Shown in pieces: positions 16,155-24,797 of a stretch of 38,490 nucleotides of DNA. Numbering within the stretch: position 1 is the stretch's first letter; each line of letters opens with the position of its first letter. The position numbers and the translations under genes were made by a program. Under the pieces are notes generated by a model. It was not told where the DNA came from. It did no database searches and saw nothing but the letters and a program-made list of their open reading frames with translations. The stretch is taken from positions 1 to 38,490 of the forward strand of contig NZ_NWVL01000071.1 of NCBI RefSeq assembly GCF_002382885.1. The letters are read 5' to 3'. The stretch is from Streptomyces sp. WZ.A104. Its GTDB lineage: Bacteria; Actinomycetota; Actinomycetes; Streptomycetales; Streptomycetaceae.

Positions 16155-17033
16155 ATGTCCGTTCGCAGTGCCGTGGAGAGGGCCCACCGCATCTCCTGGG
16201 TGGTCCTGCTCGCGCTGGTGACCGCCGAGTTCCTCACGGATCTGCCCGGGCCGGGGTGGACGACCACACTGCTGCCCGCGGTGGTCGTGTCGGTCCTCCT
16301 GCTGACGACGCTCGCGCTCCAGACCAGGGCAGCCGCGCCCCGGGGCGAGCCGCGGGACCCGGTGGCGGTCGACCCGCCGGTGGCCGGGCGCTGGGCCGCC
16401 CTCAACAGCCCTGCGGACAAGGCCCCGAGCCACGGGACGCACGTCTACGGGCAGACGTACGCGATCGACATCCTGGCCGACCCGGAGCCGACGGACGGCG
16501 AGGCTCCGGCTCGTCCGCCGTTCCGGATGCTGTGGCCGGTCTTCCGCCGCAACCGCGACTTCCCGGCCTTCGGCGCCCCGCTGCTAGCGGTGGCCGACGC
16601 CACGGTCGTGGCGGCCAGCGACGGCCAGCGCGACCACCTGAGCCGCAACTCCCTGCCCGGGCTCGTCTATCTGATGCTCGTCGAAGCCGCCGTCCGGTCG
16701 GTCCTCGGCGTGCACCGGGTCTTCGGCAACCACGTCATCCTCGACCTCGGGGACGGTACGTACGCGGCCTACGCCCATGCCCAGCGCGGCTCGCTGACGG
16801 TGAAGGCTGGGGACACGGTCCGGGCCGGGCAGCGGATCGGCCGGTGCGGCAACTCCGGCAACACCACCGAACCCCACCTCCACTTCCAGCTGATGGACGG
16901 CCCGGACCTCGACACCGCCCGGGGCGTCCCGTTCACCTGGCGGGGCGTCGGAGTCCCGGCGGGCAGGGAGACGTTCACGGCCGGGGAGCAGGTCGCACCA
17001 GCCCGACCGGGCGATGTCGGAGGGGCCGGTTAG
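16155..17033 (+). CDS. Membrane-anchored M23 (LytM-type) peptidase-like protein
   Basis: 292 residues from the ATG at 16155, which has GGGGGAAG six bases upstream; a TTG at 16149 is too close to that site. Two N-terminal membrane helices (about residues 14-30 and 36-53) are followed by an M23 domain with a first metal-ligand region (SHGTHVYGQTYAIDIL), the core NHVILDLGDGTYAAYAHAQ, GQRIGRCGNSGNT and the signature HLHFQ. M23 enzymes cleave peptidoglycan cross-links. The first zinc motif HxxxD is spaced as H-x7-D here and needs a structural check, so activity is probable but unproven. It probably shares a transcript with the ArsR-like gene upstream. Confidence 0.85.
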   Translation: MSVRSAVERAHRISWVVLLALVTAEFLTDLPGPGWTTTLLPAVVVSVLLLTTLALQTRAAAPRGEPRDPVAVDPPVAGRWAALNSPADKAPSHGTHVYGQTYAIDILADPEPTDGEAPARPPFRMLWPVFRRNRDFPAFGAPLLAVADATVVAASDGQRDHLSRNSLPGLVYLMLVEAAVRSVLGVHRVFGNHVILDLGDGTYAAYAHAQRGSLTVKAGDTVRAGQRIGRCGNSGNTTEPHLHFQLMDGPDLDTARGVPFTWRGVGVPAGRETFTAGEQVAPARPGDVGGAG

Positions 17034-17036
17034 TCT
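17031..17036 (+). promoter_or_regulatory. -10 hexamer placed for a leaderless start
   Basis: TAGTCT begins within the stop codon of the peptidase gene. Its last base is seven positions before the ATG at 17043, so transcription would begin on the ATG. No clear -35 is present. Confidence 0.4.
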
Positions 17037-17042
17037 CGGCCC

Positions 17043-17846
17043 ATGCCCCCGGCCAAGAAGCGCCCGCGCGCCTACGACCACCTCAGGACCCGGACCGCCG
17101 TCCTCGCACAGTTCGGCCATGTGCGGGACGCCGTCCGCACGTTGACGCCCGACCAGCTCGCCCGGCCGACCCGGCTCGGCTCCTGGACGGTGCGCGAGCT
17201 CGCCGCGCATGTCGCGATGGGGCTCGCCAGCGTCGGCCGGTCCCTGGACCAGCCGGAGCCGCCCGGCCCCAAGCCCGATGTCGCCCTGCCGCGGTGGCCC
17301 TCGGCCACCGCGGCCCACGCCGGCCGGATCGCCGAGGACGTCCAGGAGCTGGCGGCCGCCCATCGCGATCTGGACGCGCTGTACGAGGAGGCGGAGGCGG
17401 GGTTCACCGCGGCTGTCCCGGCGTCCGGCACCGGAGAACGGCTGCTGGTCACCCGGGTCGGCTCCATGCGCCTGACCGACTTCCTGGTCACCCGGACCGT
17501 CGAGCTGGTCGTCCACACGGACGACCTGAACGAGGCGCTCGGATGGGAGATCCCGTACGAGCGGCAGGCGCTGGCCGCCTGCACCCGGCTGCTGGCGGAC
17601 GCCCTCGCGGACCGGGCGCCCGGCGGTTCCGTCGAGGTGCGGGTCCCGCCGTTCGCGGTGGTCCAGTGCATCGGCGGCCCCAGGCACACGCGCGGGACCC
17701 CGCCCAATGTCGTGGAGACCGGCCCGCTGACCTGGATCCGGCTCGCCACCGGGCGTACGGAGTGGGCGCGGGCCCTGGAGGACGCCGAGGTCAGCGCCGG
17801 CGGCGAGCGGGCGGACCTGGCCGCGCTGCTGCCCCTGATGGGCTGA
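17043..17846 (+). CDS. Maleylpyruvate isomerase/DinB-type protein with C-terminal SCP-like domain
   Basis: 267 residues. The N-terminal part is a DinB/MDMPI four-helix bundle: LGSWTVRELAAHVAMG (about residues 44-59) and TRTVELVVHTDDLNEALG (about 152-169) carry the histidines expected to bind a divalent metal. The C-terminal part ends in a sterol-carrier-like domain (PLTWIRLATGRTEWARALED and onward), an architecture common in actinobacterial proteins annotated as mycothiol-dependent maleylpyruvate isomerase family. The substrate is unknown; thiol transfer or detoxification with mycothiol is the family theme. There is no Shine-Dalgarno sequence, and a -10 box seven bases upstream suggests a leaderless transcript. 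Confidence 0.82.
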   Translation: MPPAKKRPRAYDHLRTRTAVLAQFGHVRDAVRTLTPDQLARPTRLGSWTVRELAAHVAMGLASVGRSLDQPEPPGPKPDVALPRWPSATAAHAGRIAEDVQELAAAHRDLDALYEEAEAGFTAAVPASGTGERLLVTRVGSMRLTDFLVTRTVELVVHTDDLNEALGWEIPYERQALAACTRLLADALADRAPGGSVEVRVPPFAVVQCIGGPRHTRGTPPNVVETGPLTWIRLATGRTEWARALEDAEVSAGGERADLAALLPLMG

Positions 17847-17893
17847 GCCCGAGGGGGCGGAACCGGATCGGCCCCTCGTACCGTCCCATCGCC

Positions 17894-18766
17894 ATGCACA
17901 CACAACGTATGGCTGTCAGCGTCAGCGTCCTGGCCCTCCTCACCCTCGCCGCCTGCGGTACGGAGCCGGGTTCCGGGTCCGGTTCCGGCGCGGGCTCCGG
18001 CGACCGCGGCGACACCGTGCGCAGCGATGTGCCCGTCACGGGGGTGCGGTGGAACGTGGACTCCGTCACCGTCGGGGGCAAGAAGACCGAGGCGCCGGAC
18101 GGCGCCCGGCTGGAGATCGACCCGAAGGGCCGGGCCACCGCGAACTTCGGCTGCAACCACATCAGCGCCGAGGCCCGTGTCGAGGGCGACCGGATCACCG
18201 TGGGCGGGCCCGTCTCCACGCAGATGGCGTGCGAGGAGGACATCGAGGCGTTCGAGAAGGCCGCCACCCGCGCGCTCACCGGCGAACTCACCGCGAAGCT
18301 CGCGGGCAAGAAGCTCACCCTCACCACCGGCGGCGGCGACACCGTCGCGCTCAGCGAGCAGCCCGCCGCCGATCTCGTGGGCACCCGTTGGGCGGTGAAC
18401 ACCCTGCTCAGCGGCGAGAGCGCGACCTCCGTCCCGGCCGATCTGCCCCAGGAGCGGACGCCGCACCTCACCTTCCGCGAGAACGGCACGGTCGAGGGCA
18501 ACTCCGGCTGCAACGCCTTCCACGCCAAGGCCACGGTGAAGGGCGACACGATCACCTTCGGGCCGGTGGCCGGGACCCGCAGGATGTGCCCGAAGGCGGA
18601 GATGGAGACGGAGCGCGCGGTGCTCGCCGCCCTCGACGGCAAGGTGACGTACACGATCAAGGGGCAGACGCTCACGCTCACCGCCGCCGACGACAAGGGG
18701 ATCGCCGCCAAGGCCGCGGACGCGGAGGCGAAGGGCGCCCCGAAGACCCCGCGGCAGCACGGCTGA
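17894..18766 (+). CDS. Lipoprotein with two META (HslJ-like) domains
   Basis: 290 residues from the ATG at 17894. A lipoprotein signal sequence (MAVSVSVLALLTLAAC) places the lipid-modified cysteine at residue 21, so the protein is anchored outside the cytoplasmic membrane. After a Gly/Ser spacer come two META domains. The first (about residues 45-160) has VRWNVDSV and NFGCNHISAEA; the second (about 165-275) has VGTRWAVNTLL and GNSGCNAFHAKATV. Each ends in an MAC/MCP cysteine segment, so each domain has the typical Cys pair. META domains occur in HslJ, linked to novobiocin resistance, and in other envelope proteins. A TACCGT -10-like hexamer (17879-17884) ends 10 bases before the ATG, implying a leader of about three bases. 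Confidence 0.86.
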   Translation: MHTQRMAVSVSVLALLTLAACGTEPGSGSGSGAGSGDRGDTVRSDVPVTGVRWNVDSVTVGGKKTEAPDGARLEIDPKGRATANFGCNHISAEARVEGDRITVGGPVSTQMACEEDIEAFEKAATRALTGELTAKLAGKKLTLTTGGGDTVALSEQPAADLVGTRWAVNTLLSGESATSVPADLPQERTPHLTFRENGTVEGNSGCNAFHAKATVKGDTITFGPVAGTRRMCPKAEMETERAVLAALDGKVTYTIKGQTLTLTAADDKGIAAKAADAEAKGAPKTPRQHG

Positions 18767-18785
18767 CCCCGGCCACAGGCCCCGG

Positions 18786-18805
18786 CACACCGCGCGGACG
18801 GTGTG
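18786..18805 (+). terminator. Hairpin after the META lipoprotein gene
   Basis: CACACCG and CGGTGTG pair around a six-base loop, 20 bases after the stop codon. There is no T-run. Confidence 0.5.
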
Positions 18806-19103
18806 AGGCTCACCACGAAACGAGCGTTCGGCCAGCAGTCGGGCCGGGGCCCGGCGACTCACCGAACGCCACGGCCGGGCGGTCGTCACCGGGTCGCGGC
18901 CTCCGGTCCGGACGGACGCCCCGACCGGCCGGTAACCGGCTCCGCAGCCGGGCGGCAAGCGCCGGACGCCGGCCACGGGGGGCCGGCCCGCCCACCCGCC
19001 GCTCACCCTGGGTGACCGGCCGAAGCCCCCCGAAACGCCCTCCCGGCACCGGCCCGCGACGCGTTCCCCGTGCTCCGCCGTGTCCTTGCCGACGGGTCCC
19101 GAA

Positions 19104-19133
19104 TTCGGACCAGTGGTCGATCTCGCCTACACT
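19104..19133 (+). promoter_or_regulatory. purF promoter, leaderless
   Basis: TACACT (19128-19133) is a good -10 box ending seven bases before the GTG at 19141. TTCGGA (19104-19109) is a weak -35 at 18 bases. There is no Shine-Dalgarno sequence. Confidence 0.5.
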
Positions 19134-19140
19134 CGGTGCT

Positions 19141-20667
19141 GTGCCCCGTGGTGATGGACGACTCAACCACGACCTGCTCCCCGGAGAGAAAGGCCCCCAG
19201 GACGCTTGTGGCGTCTTCGGTGTCTGGGCTCCGGGTGAAGAGGTCGCCAAGCTCACCTATTTCGGACTGTATGCCCTGCAGCACCGCGGACAGGAGTCCG
19301 CGGGCATCGCAGTGAGCAACGGGTCCCAGATCCTGGTCTTCAAGGACATGGGACTGGTCTCGCAGGTCTTCGACGAAACGTCTCTGGGTTCTCTCCAGGG
19401 CCATATCGCGGTCGGTCATGCCCGCTACTCCACCACCGGTGCCTCGGTGTGGGAGAACGCGCAGCCGACGTTCCGTGCCACCGCGCACGGCTCGATCGCC
19501 CTCGGCCACAACGGGAACCTGGTCAACACCGCCCAGCTCGCGGAGATGGTCGCCGACCTCCCGCGCAAGGACGGCCGCGCCACCCAGGTCGCCGCGACCA
19601 ACGACACCGACCTGGTGACCGCGCTGCTCGCCGGTCAGCGCGACGAGGACGACAAGCCCCTCACCATCGAGGAAGCAGCCGCCAAGGTGCTCCCCGACGT
19701 CAAGGGCGCCTTCTCCCTCGTCTTCATGGACGAGCACACGCTCTACGCCGCCCGCGACCCGCAGGGCATCCGCCCGCTGGTCCTCGGCCGGCTGGAGCGC
19801 GGCTGGGTGGTCGCCTCGGAGTCCGCCGCCCTCGACATCTGCGGCGCCAGCTACGTACGCGAGATCGAGCCGGGCGAGCTCGTCGCCATCGACGAGAACG
19901 GTCTGCGCACCTCCCGATTCGCAGAAGCGAAGCCCAAGGGCTGCGTCTTCGAGTATGTGTACCTGGCCCGCCCCGACACCGACATCGCCGGGCGGAACGT
20001 CTACCTCTCCCGCGTGGAAATGGGCCGCAAGCTGGCCGCCGAGGCCCCCGTCGAGGCGGATCTCGTCATAGCGACCCCGGAATCCGGCACCCCCGCCGCG
20101 ATCGGGTACGCGGAAGCCAGCGGCATCCCCTTCGGCGCCGGACTGGTGAAGAACGCCTACGTCGGCCGGACCTTCATCCAGCCCTCGCAGACCATCCGCC
20201 AGCTCGGCATCCGGCTCAAGCTGAATCCGCTGAAGGAAGTCATCAAGGGCAAGCGCCTGGTGGTCGTCGACGACTCGATCGTCCGCGGCAACACCCAGCG
20301 CGCCCTGGTCAGGATGCTCCGCGAGGCCGGAGCGGCCGAGATCCACATCCGGATCTCCTCCCCGCCGGTCAAGTGGCCCTGCTTCTTCGGCATCGACTTC
20401 GCGACCCGCGCCGAACTGATCGCCAACGGCATGACCGTCGACGAGATCTGCACCTCGATGGGCGCCGACTCGCTCTCGTACATCTCGATCGACTCGATGA
20501 TCGAGGCGACGACGATCGACAAGCCGAATCTCTGCCGCGCCTGCTTCGACGGTGAATATCCGATGGAGCTCCCGGACCCGGAGCTGCTCGGCAAGCAGCT
20601 GCTGGAGACCGAGCTGGCGGCGGGCCCCGCGGCGACCGCCGCGGCCGACGCGCTGCGCCGTCCGTGA
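19141..20667 (+). CDS. purF: Amidophosphoribosyltransferase
   Basis: 508 residues. It catalyses the first committed purine step, PRPP plus glutamine to phosphoribosylamine. The N-terminal nucleophile is Cys23 in QDACGVFGVW, so a 22-residue propeptide (MPRGDGRLNHDLLPGEKGPQDA) is removed. The ALQHRGQESAGI and HNGNLVN segments of the Ntn glutaminase domain are intact. The PRPP site is LVVVDDSIVRGNTQ. Four cysteines suited to the Fe-S cluster of the Bacillus-type enzyme are present, in KGCVFEY, KWPCFFG and LCRACFDG. The GTG is confirmed by the propeptide length and by the -10 box. purM follows after 63 bases, probably on the same mRNA. Confidence 0.97.
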   Translation: MPRGDGRLNHDLLPGEKGPQDACGVFGVWAPGEEVAKLTYFGLYALQHRGQESAGIAVSNGSQILVFKDMGLVSQVFDETSLGSLQGHIAVGHARYSTTGASVWENAQPTFRATAHGSIALGHNGNLVNTAQLAEMVADLPRKDGRATQVAATNDTDLVTALLAGQRDEDDKPLTIEEAAAKVLPDVKGAFSLVFMDEHTLYAARDPQGIRPLVLGRLERGWVVASESAALDICGASYVREIEPGELVAIDENGLRTSRFAEAKPKGCVFEYVYLARPDTDIAGRNVYLSRVEMGRKLAAEAPVEADLVIATPESGTPAAIGYAEASGIPFGAGLVKNAYVGRTFIQPSQTIRQLGIRLKLNPLKEVIKGKRLVVVDDSIVRGNTQRALVRMLREAGAAEIHIRISSPPVKWPCFFGIDFATRAELIANGMTVDEICTSMGADSLSYISIDSMIEATTIDKPNLCRACFDGEYPMELPDPELLGKQLLETELAAGPAATAAADALRRP

Positions 20668-20730
20668 CCCGGACCGGTTCCGCGTCCCTCCCTCCCCAGC
20701 CCCGTATCTCCACACGAAAGATCCCAGGCC

Positions 20731-21804
20731 ATGTCTGAGACAACAGGTGCTTCCTACGCGGCGGCCGGCGTCGACATCGAAGCCGGCGACCGTGCCGTCG
20801 AGCTGATGAAGGAGTGGGTGAAGAAGACGCAGCGCCCCGAGGTCGCGGGCCTCGGCGGCCTCGGCGGGTTCGCCGGTCTCTTCGACGCCTCGGCGCTCAA
20901 GCGCTACGAGCGTCCGCTCCTGGCCTCCGCCACGGACGGCGTGGGCACCAAGGTGGACCTGGCGCGGCAGATGGGCGTGTACGACACCATCGGCCACGAC
21001 CTCGTCGGCATGGTCGTGGACGACCTCGTCGTCTGCGGCGCCGAGCCGCTGTTCATGACCGACTACATCTGCGTCGGCAAGGTGCACCCCGAGCGTGTCG
21101 CGGCCATCGTGAAGGGGATCGCCGAAGGCTGTGTCCTGGCGGGCTGCGCCCTGGTCGGCGGCGAGACCGCCGAGCACCCCGGTCTGCTGGGCCCGGACGA
21201 CTTCGATGTCGCCGGAGCCGGTACGGGCGTGGTCGAGGCCGACCGGCTGCTCGGCCCGGACCGTATCCGCAAGGGTGACGCGGTCATCGCGATGGCGTCC
21301 TCCGGTCTTCACTCCAACGGGTACTCGCTCGTCCGCCATGTGGTCTTCGACCGGGCGGGCTGGACGCTGGACCGGCAGGTCGAGGAGTTCGGCCGGACGC
21401 TCGGCGAGGAGCTCCTGGAGCCCACCCGGATCTACTCCCTGGACTGCCTGGCGCTCACCCGGACGACCGAGGTGCACGGCTTCAGCCACGTCACCGGCGG
21501 CGGCCTGGCGAACAACCTGGCCCGGGTCATCCCGGACGGGCTGCACGCCACAGTCGATCGCTCCACCTGGACGCCCGGCGCGGTCTTCGACCTCGTCGGC
21601 AGGGCCGGGAACGTGGAGCGGCTGGAGCTGGAGAAGACGCTGAACATGGGCGTCGGCATGATCGCGATCGTCCCGGCGGACTCGGTGGACGCCGCGCTGA
21701 CGACCCTGGCCGACCGCGGGGTCGACTCCTGGGTCGCCGGTGAGATCACCGACCGTGGTGACCGCACCACGGGAGCCCAGCTGACCGGCAGCTACGCACG
21801 CTAG
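20731..21804 (+). CDS. purM: Phosphoribosylformylglycinamidine cyclo-ligase (AIR synthetase)
   Basis: 357 residues, the normal size. It closes the imidazole ring, FGAM to AIR, using ATP. Motifs are SYAAAGVDIEAGD at the N-terminus, the phosphate-binding LASATDGVGTKVDLA (about residues 66-80), IGHDLVGMVVDDLVVCGAEPLFMTDY, and the SSGLHSNGYSLVR and HVTGGGLANNL elements of the AIRS fold. It lies 63 bases after purF and is followed by two hairpins. Confidence 0.97.
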   Translation: MSETTGASYAAAGVDIEAGDRAVELMKEWVKKTQRPEVAGLGGLGGFAGLFDASALKRYERPLLASATDGVGTKVDLARQMGVYDTIGHDLVGMVVDDLVVCGAEPLFMTDYICVGKVHPERVAAIVKGIAEGCVLAGCALVGGETAEHPGLLGPDDFDVAGAGTGVVEADRLLGPDRIRKGDAVIAMASSGLHSNGYSLVRHVVFDRAGWTLDRQVEEFGRTLGEELLEPTRIYSLDCLALTRTTEVHGFSHVTGGGLANNLARVIPDGLHATVDRSTWTPGAVFDLVGRAGNVERLELEKTLNMGVGMIAIVPADSVDAALTTLADRGVDSWVAGEITDRGDRTTGAQLTGSYAR

Positions 21805-21817
21805 GAAGCATGCCGCG

Positions 21818-21843
21818 GTGCGCCGGGCGTCCGCCCGGCGCAC
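21818..21843. terminator. Hairpin after purM
   Basis: A near-perfect palindrome (GTGCGCCGGGCG, TC, then its complement) forms a 12-bp stem 13 bases after the purM stop. Confidence 0.6.
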
Positions 21844-21882
21844 GACGGCCAGCGTGTCCGCTTCCGTGTCGGGACAGCACAG

Positions 21883-21913
21883 AACCCGGCCCGGGGCAGG
21901 CCCGGACCGGGTT
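21883..21913. terminator. Bidirectional terminator between purM and the DUF3073 gene
   Basis: AACCCGG/CCGGGTT and CCGGG/CCCGG pair around a GCAGG loop with one C/A mismatch. It is placed 17 bases past the stop of the convergent minus-strand gene, so it can end both transcripts. Confidence 0.75.
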
Positions 21914-21930
21914 GTTGTGTCAGCGCGAGG

Positions 21931-22188
21931 TCAAGCGCCGCGGCGCTGGGACGAGGGACCGGACTGATCGTCCTGATCCTCGTCATCATCCTGGTTGTAG
22001 CGATCCGCGTACTGTGCGTACGGGTCATCTTCCTCGTCGTCGTCCTCGAACGGCTCTGCGTTCGGTGGCTGACTCGAAGGCGATGCGCCCAGCTCATTGG
22101 CCAGACGCGACAGGTCCGTCCCGCCGCTGCTGTACTTCAGCTGGCGGGCGACCTTGGTCTGCTTGGCCTTTGCCCGGCCGCGCCCCAT
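21931..22188 (-). CDS. DUF3073 small protein
   Basis: 85 residues. The ATG at 22188 has GAGGGGG seven bases upstream; the longer frame from 22245 lacks a ribosome site. The N-terminus MGRGRAKAKQTKVARQLKY is strongly basic and conserved in actinobacterial DUF3073 proteins. The middle has TDLSRLANELG, and the C-terminal half is very acidic (a DDDEEDD run and a second Asp-rich stretch). The basic head and acidic tail suggest nucleic-acid or ribosome association, but no function is known to me. It is monocistronic, convergent with purM and upstream of the valine dehydrogenase terminator. Confidence 0.88.
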   Translation of the reverse strand: MGRGRAKAKQTKVARQLKYSSGGTDLSRLANELGASPSSQPPNAEPFEDDDEEDDPYAQYADRYNQDDDEDQDDQSGPSSQRRGA

Positions 22189-22412
22189 GGCTCGACCCCC
22201 TCGGTGACGGGGCTCGACGGCCCCAGAGTCTTGACACCCGTTCATGTTTCAGGACGGACTCTCGGCAGAGAGACCGCGCCTGTAGGGCTTTAACGGTACC
22301 TGCTTCCGTGGCCATACGGTACGCCGCCCGCATCACGGTCCCCGGCACAGGGCCAGTGAGGAGCCCCGTCCCCGCTGGTCAACTGCGATTTTAACCTCTT
22401 GTGGGCGTACGA

Positions 22413-22452
22413 CCCGCCGACCGGCGTGAGTCTTGTCTCGTCGGTCGGCGGG
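22413..22452 (-). terminator. Terminator of the valine dehydrogenase gene
   Basis: CCCGCCGACCG (22413-22423) pairs with CGGTCGGCGGG (22442-22452), an 11-bp perfect stem with an 18-base loop that itself holds a short GAG/CTC pairing. It begins 17 bases past the stop. Confidence 0.75.
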
Positions 22453-22469
22453 CCGTGACCGCGCCCGGC

Positions 22470-23561
22470 TCAGCGGCCGCGCGCCTCCGCCATCCGCTGC
22501 TCGGCGATCCGGTCGGCCGCCGCGGCCGGCGGAATTCCGTCCTTCTTCGCACGTGCGAATATTTCCAGCGTGGTGTCGAAGATCTTCGCGGCCTTCGCCT
22601 TGCACCGGTCGAAGTCGAACCCGTGCAGCTCGTCGGCGACCTGGATCACGCCACCGGCGTTGACCACGTAGTCGGGTGCGTAGAGAACCGACCGGTCGGC
22701 CAGGTCCTTCTCCACACCCGGGTGTGCGAGCTGGTTGTTGGCCGCGCCGCACACCACCTTCGCGGTGAGGACGGGCACGGTGTCGTCGTTGAGCGCGCCG
22801 CCGAGCGCGCACGGCGCGTAGACGTCCAGGCCCTCGGTACGGATGAGCGCGTCGGTGTCCGCGGCGACCGCGACCTCGGGGTGCAGGTCGGTGATCCGGC
22901 GTACCGACTCCTCGCGGACATCGGTGATCACCACGTTCGCGCCGTCCGAGAGCAGGTGCTCGACGAGGTGGTGGCCCACCTTGCCGACGCCGGCGACGCC
23001 GACCGTGCGGCCGCGCAGCGTCGGGTCGCCCCACAGGTGCTGGGCCGATGCGCGCATGCCCTGGAAGACGCCGAAGGCGGTGAGCACCGATGAGTCGCCC
23101 GCGCCGCCGTTCTCGGGGGAGCGGCCGGTGGTCCAGCGGCACTCCCGGGCGACGACGTCCATGTCGGCGACGTACGTGCCGACGTCGCAGGCGGTGACGT
23201 AACGGCCGCCGAGAGAGGCGACGAACCGGCCGTAGGCGAGGAGGAGTTCCTCGCTCTTGATCTGCTCCGGGTCGCCGATGATGACGGCCTTGCCGCCACC
23301 GTGGTCGAGCCCGGCCAGGGCGTTCTTGTACGACATCCCGCGCGAGAGGTTCAGCGCGTCGGCGACGGCCTCGGCCTCGGAGGCGTACGGGTAGAAGCGG
23401 GTGCCGCCGAGGGCCGGGCCCAGGGCGGTGGAGTGGAGGGCGATGACGGCCTTGAGGCCGCTGGCACGGTCCTGGCAGATCACGACTTGCTCGTGGCCCC
23501 CCTGATCCGAGTGGAACAGGGTGTGCAGTGCATCGACAGGCGCGCCGGTCACATCGGTCAC
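22470..23561 (-). CDS. vdh: Valine (Leu/Val/Phe) dehydrogenase
   Basis: 363 residues from the GTG at 23561, with GGGAG eight bases upstream; this is within one residue of the length I recall for Streptomyces Vdh. It is an NAD-dependent oxidative deaminase starting branched-chain amino-acid breakdown, which feeds acyl-CoA precursors of polyketides. Motifs are ALGPALGGTRFYPY, NLSRGMSYKNALAGLDHGGGK (with the substrate and catalytic lysines), and the Rossmann loop VGVAGVGKVGHHL near residue 176, then GAANNQL and PDYVVNAGGV. It reads away from the unknown gene at 23729, leaving a 167-base divergent promoter region. Confidence 0.94.
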   Translation of the reverse strand: MTDVTGAPVDALHTLFHSDQGGHEQVVICQDRASGLKAVIALHSTALGPALGGTRFYPYASEAEAVADALNLSRGMSYKNALAGLDHGGGKAVIIGDPEQIKSEELLLAYGRFVASLGGRYVTACDVGTYVADMDVVARECRWTTGRSPENGGAGDSSVLTAFGVFQGMRASAQHLWGDPTLRGRTVGVAGVGKVGHHLVEHLLSDGANVVITDVREESVRRITDLHPEVAVAADTDALIRTEGLDVYAPCALGGALNDDTVPVLTAKVVCGAANNQLAHPGVEKDLADRSVLYAPDYVVNAGGVIQVADELHGFDFDRCKAKAAKIFDTTLEIFARAKKDGIPPAAAADRIAEQRMAEARGR

Positions 23562-23728
23562 TGTGGTGACTCCCAAATAACGAAGCGGCAGGAGGCCCTC
23601 CTGAGGGTGGGGAGGACCCCGGACCGACCGGCACGGCCGGTCCGATGGGCAAGAGCGTAAGTCCTCCGGCGGCGCGGATCTGCCCCCGTGCGGAGGATCA
23701 CCCCCTGGGGGTGTAAGGCCGTGACACG

Positions 23729-24592
23729 ATGCGCTGCATGTCGGTGGTGTCTTCGGTGCTCGTCCCTTACGCGTCCTACCTCCGGATCTACGAGCCGCTC
23801 GCCGCGTTCGCCGAGCCCGAGCGAAGTCACTGGGCGCGCTACGCGCAGCGCGCGGACCTTCCCACGGCCCAGGACGAACTGCGCCGCTCGCTGGCCGACT
23901 TGGTGCCGACGCCGCCGGTGGGGGTGCCCGTGCACGAGAGCGGCGACGCGTTCGTGGCGGAGCTGGACGGGGTGGTGTGCGTCTGCCCGTGGCGCACCCG
24001 GCTGCGGGGCTGGCTCGCCCTGGAGGGGCTGGAGGGACCGGGGGGAATGTTTCCGGCCAACGTGCTGGACGCCCTGCTGCCATCGGTGGTGCGCGGCCAG
24101 GCGAGGGCGGACCACGAGCGCTGGCAGGCCCGGCACCCGGACGCGCGGCCGTGGATCCGCACCACGGTGTGGCAGGTCCCGGTGCGCTGGTTCGTCCTCT
24201 TCCACGACGAGGAGCGGGAGTACGCGGCGGCGGACGGCGAGGGCGCCTGCCCCGTTCTGCGCTACCGCACCCCGATGGTGGAGGCCCGACGGCGGCTGGC
24301 GCGGGCGCTGCGCACGCTGCGCGAGAGCGTCGCCGAGGGCCCGCTGACCGAGGGCCTGGTGGATGTGGGCCGCTGGCTGGAGGAGTTCCATCCGCGCTCG
24401 CTGGTCGAGCTCGACTACGGCGGCCTGGTGCACGCGCTGCCGGCGGAGCAGCTGGACGCGGACCGGTCGGCGGCCGACGTGGCGGAGGGGCTCGCCGCGC
24501 TCCGGGACGGTGACAGCGAGGCGGCGGGCGCGGCCTACGCGCGGCTGGCGGAGCGCTGGCGGGCGGTTCGGCACCGCCAGTTCACCAATTGA
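23729..24592 (+). CDS. Uncharacterised protein next to bldC
   Basis: 287 residues; I do not recognise a family with a known function. The N-terminus (MSVVSSVLVPYASYLRIYEPLAAF) is followed by an Arg/Glu-rich sequence with two tryptophan clusters (VCPWRTRLRGWLALEGLEG and RPWIRTTVWQVPVRWFVLF). A helical C-terminal part contains RYRTPMVEARRRLARALRTL and LVELDYGGLVHALPAE. No signal peptide or membrane segment is seen, so it is probably cytoplasmic. The ATG at 23729 lies about two bases after the transcription start implied by TAAGGC (23714-23719); an ATG at 23738 is an alternative. The long open frame with coding-type third-position GC and its position before bldC support a real gene. Confidence 0.75.
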   Translation: MRCMSVVSSVLVPYASYLRIYEPLAAFAEPERSHWARYAQRADLPTAQDELRRSLADLVPTPPVGVPVHESGDAFVAELDGVVCVCPWRTRLRGWLALEGLEGPGGMFPANVLDALLPSVVRGQARADHERWQARHPDARPWIRTTVWQVPVRWFVLFHDEEREYAAADGEGACPVLRYRTPMVEARRRLARALRTLRESVAEGPLTEGLVDVGRWLEEFHPRSLVELDYGGLVHALPAEQLDADRSAADVAEGLAALRDGDSEAAGAAYARLAERWRAVRHRQFTN

Positions 24593-24765
24593 CGTGAAAA
24601 GACCCACAGCGGCATCAACGTGATGGAACCGGGGCATCCTTCATCCAGGACGAAAGGCGGGGACGCCGACCGAAGGGAGGAGGCGGAACTGACGGGCTGT
24701 GAACCGGTGGCCCGTGTGACGCGTGAGGTCTCATGGGGCGAGTGAGGCGGGAGCGTACGCCGCTG

Positions 24766-24797
24766 GGCCCGGGACCTACGTCCCGAACCGGGCCTTT
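24766..24797 (+). terminator. Terminator-like hairpin with short T-run
   Basis: GGCCCGG pairs with CCGGGCC, with an inner GAC/GTC around CTAC, and TTT follows. It lies 170 bases past the end of the upstream gene, so it ends either a long 3' UTR or an independent small RNA. Confidence 0.55.

Larger units (their letters stand above)
18767..19140. other. Intergenic region ahead of purF with palindromes
   Basis: No gene is supported in these 374 bases. A 7-bp hairpin (18786-18805) follows the lipoprotein gene. Two 13-base palindromes with one-base centres are present: GCCGGTAACCGGC (18928-18940) and TCACCCTGGGTGA (19003-19015). The latter is about 100 bases before the purF promoter and could bind a regulator. 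Confidence 0.5.

Noticed and set aside
18803..19015. 70-codon plus-strand frame before purF
   Set aside because: Arg/Pro/Gly-rich, no good ribosome site, no recognisable protein; it overlaps the palindromes of the purF upstream region.
19003..21843. 946-codon minus-strand frame over purF and purM
   Set aside because: Spans two real genes and their gap; a composition artefact.
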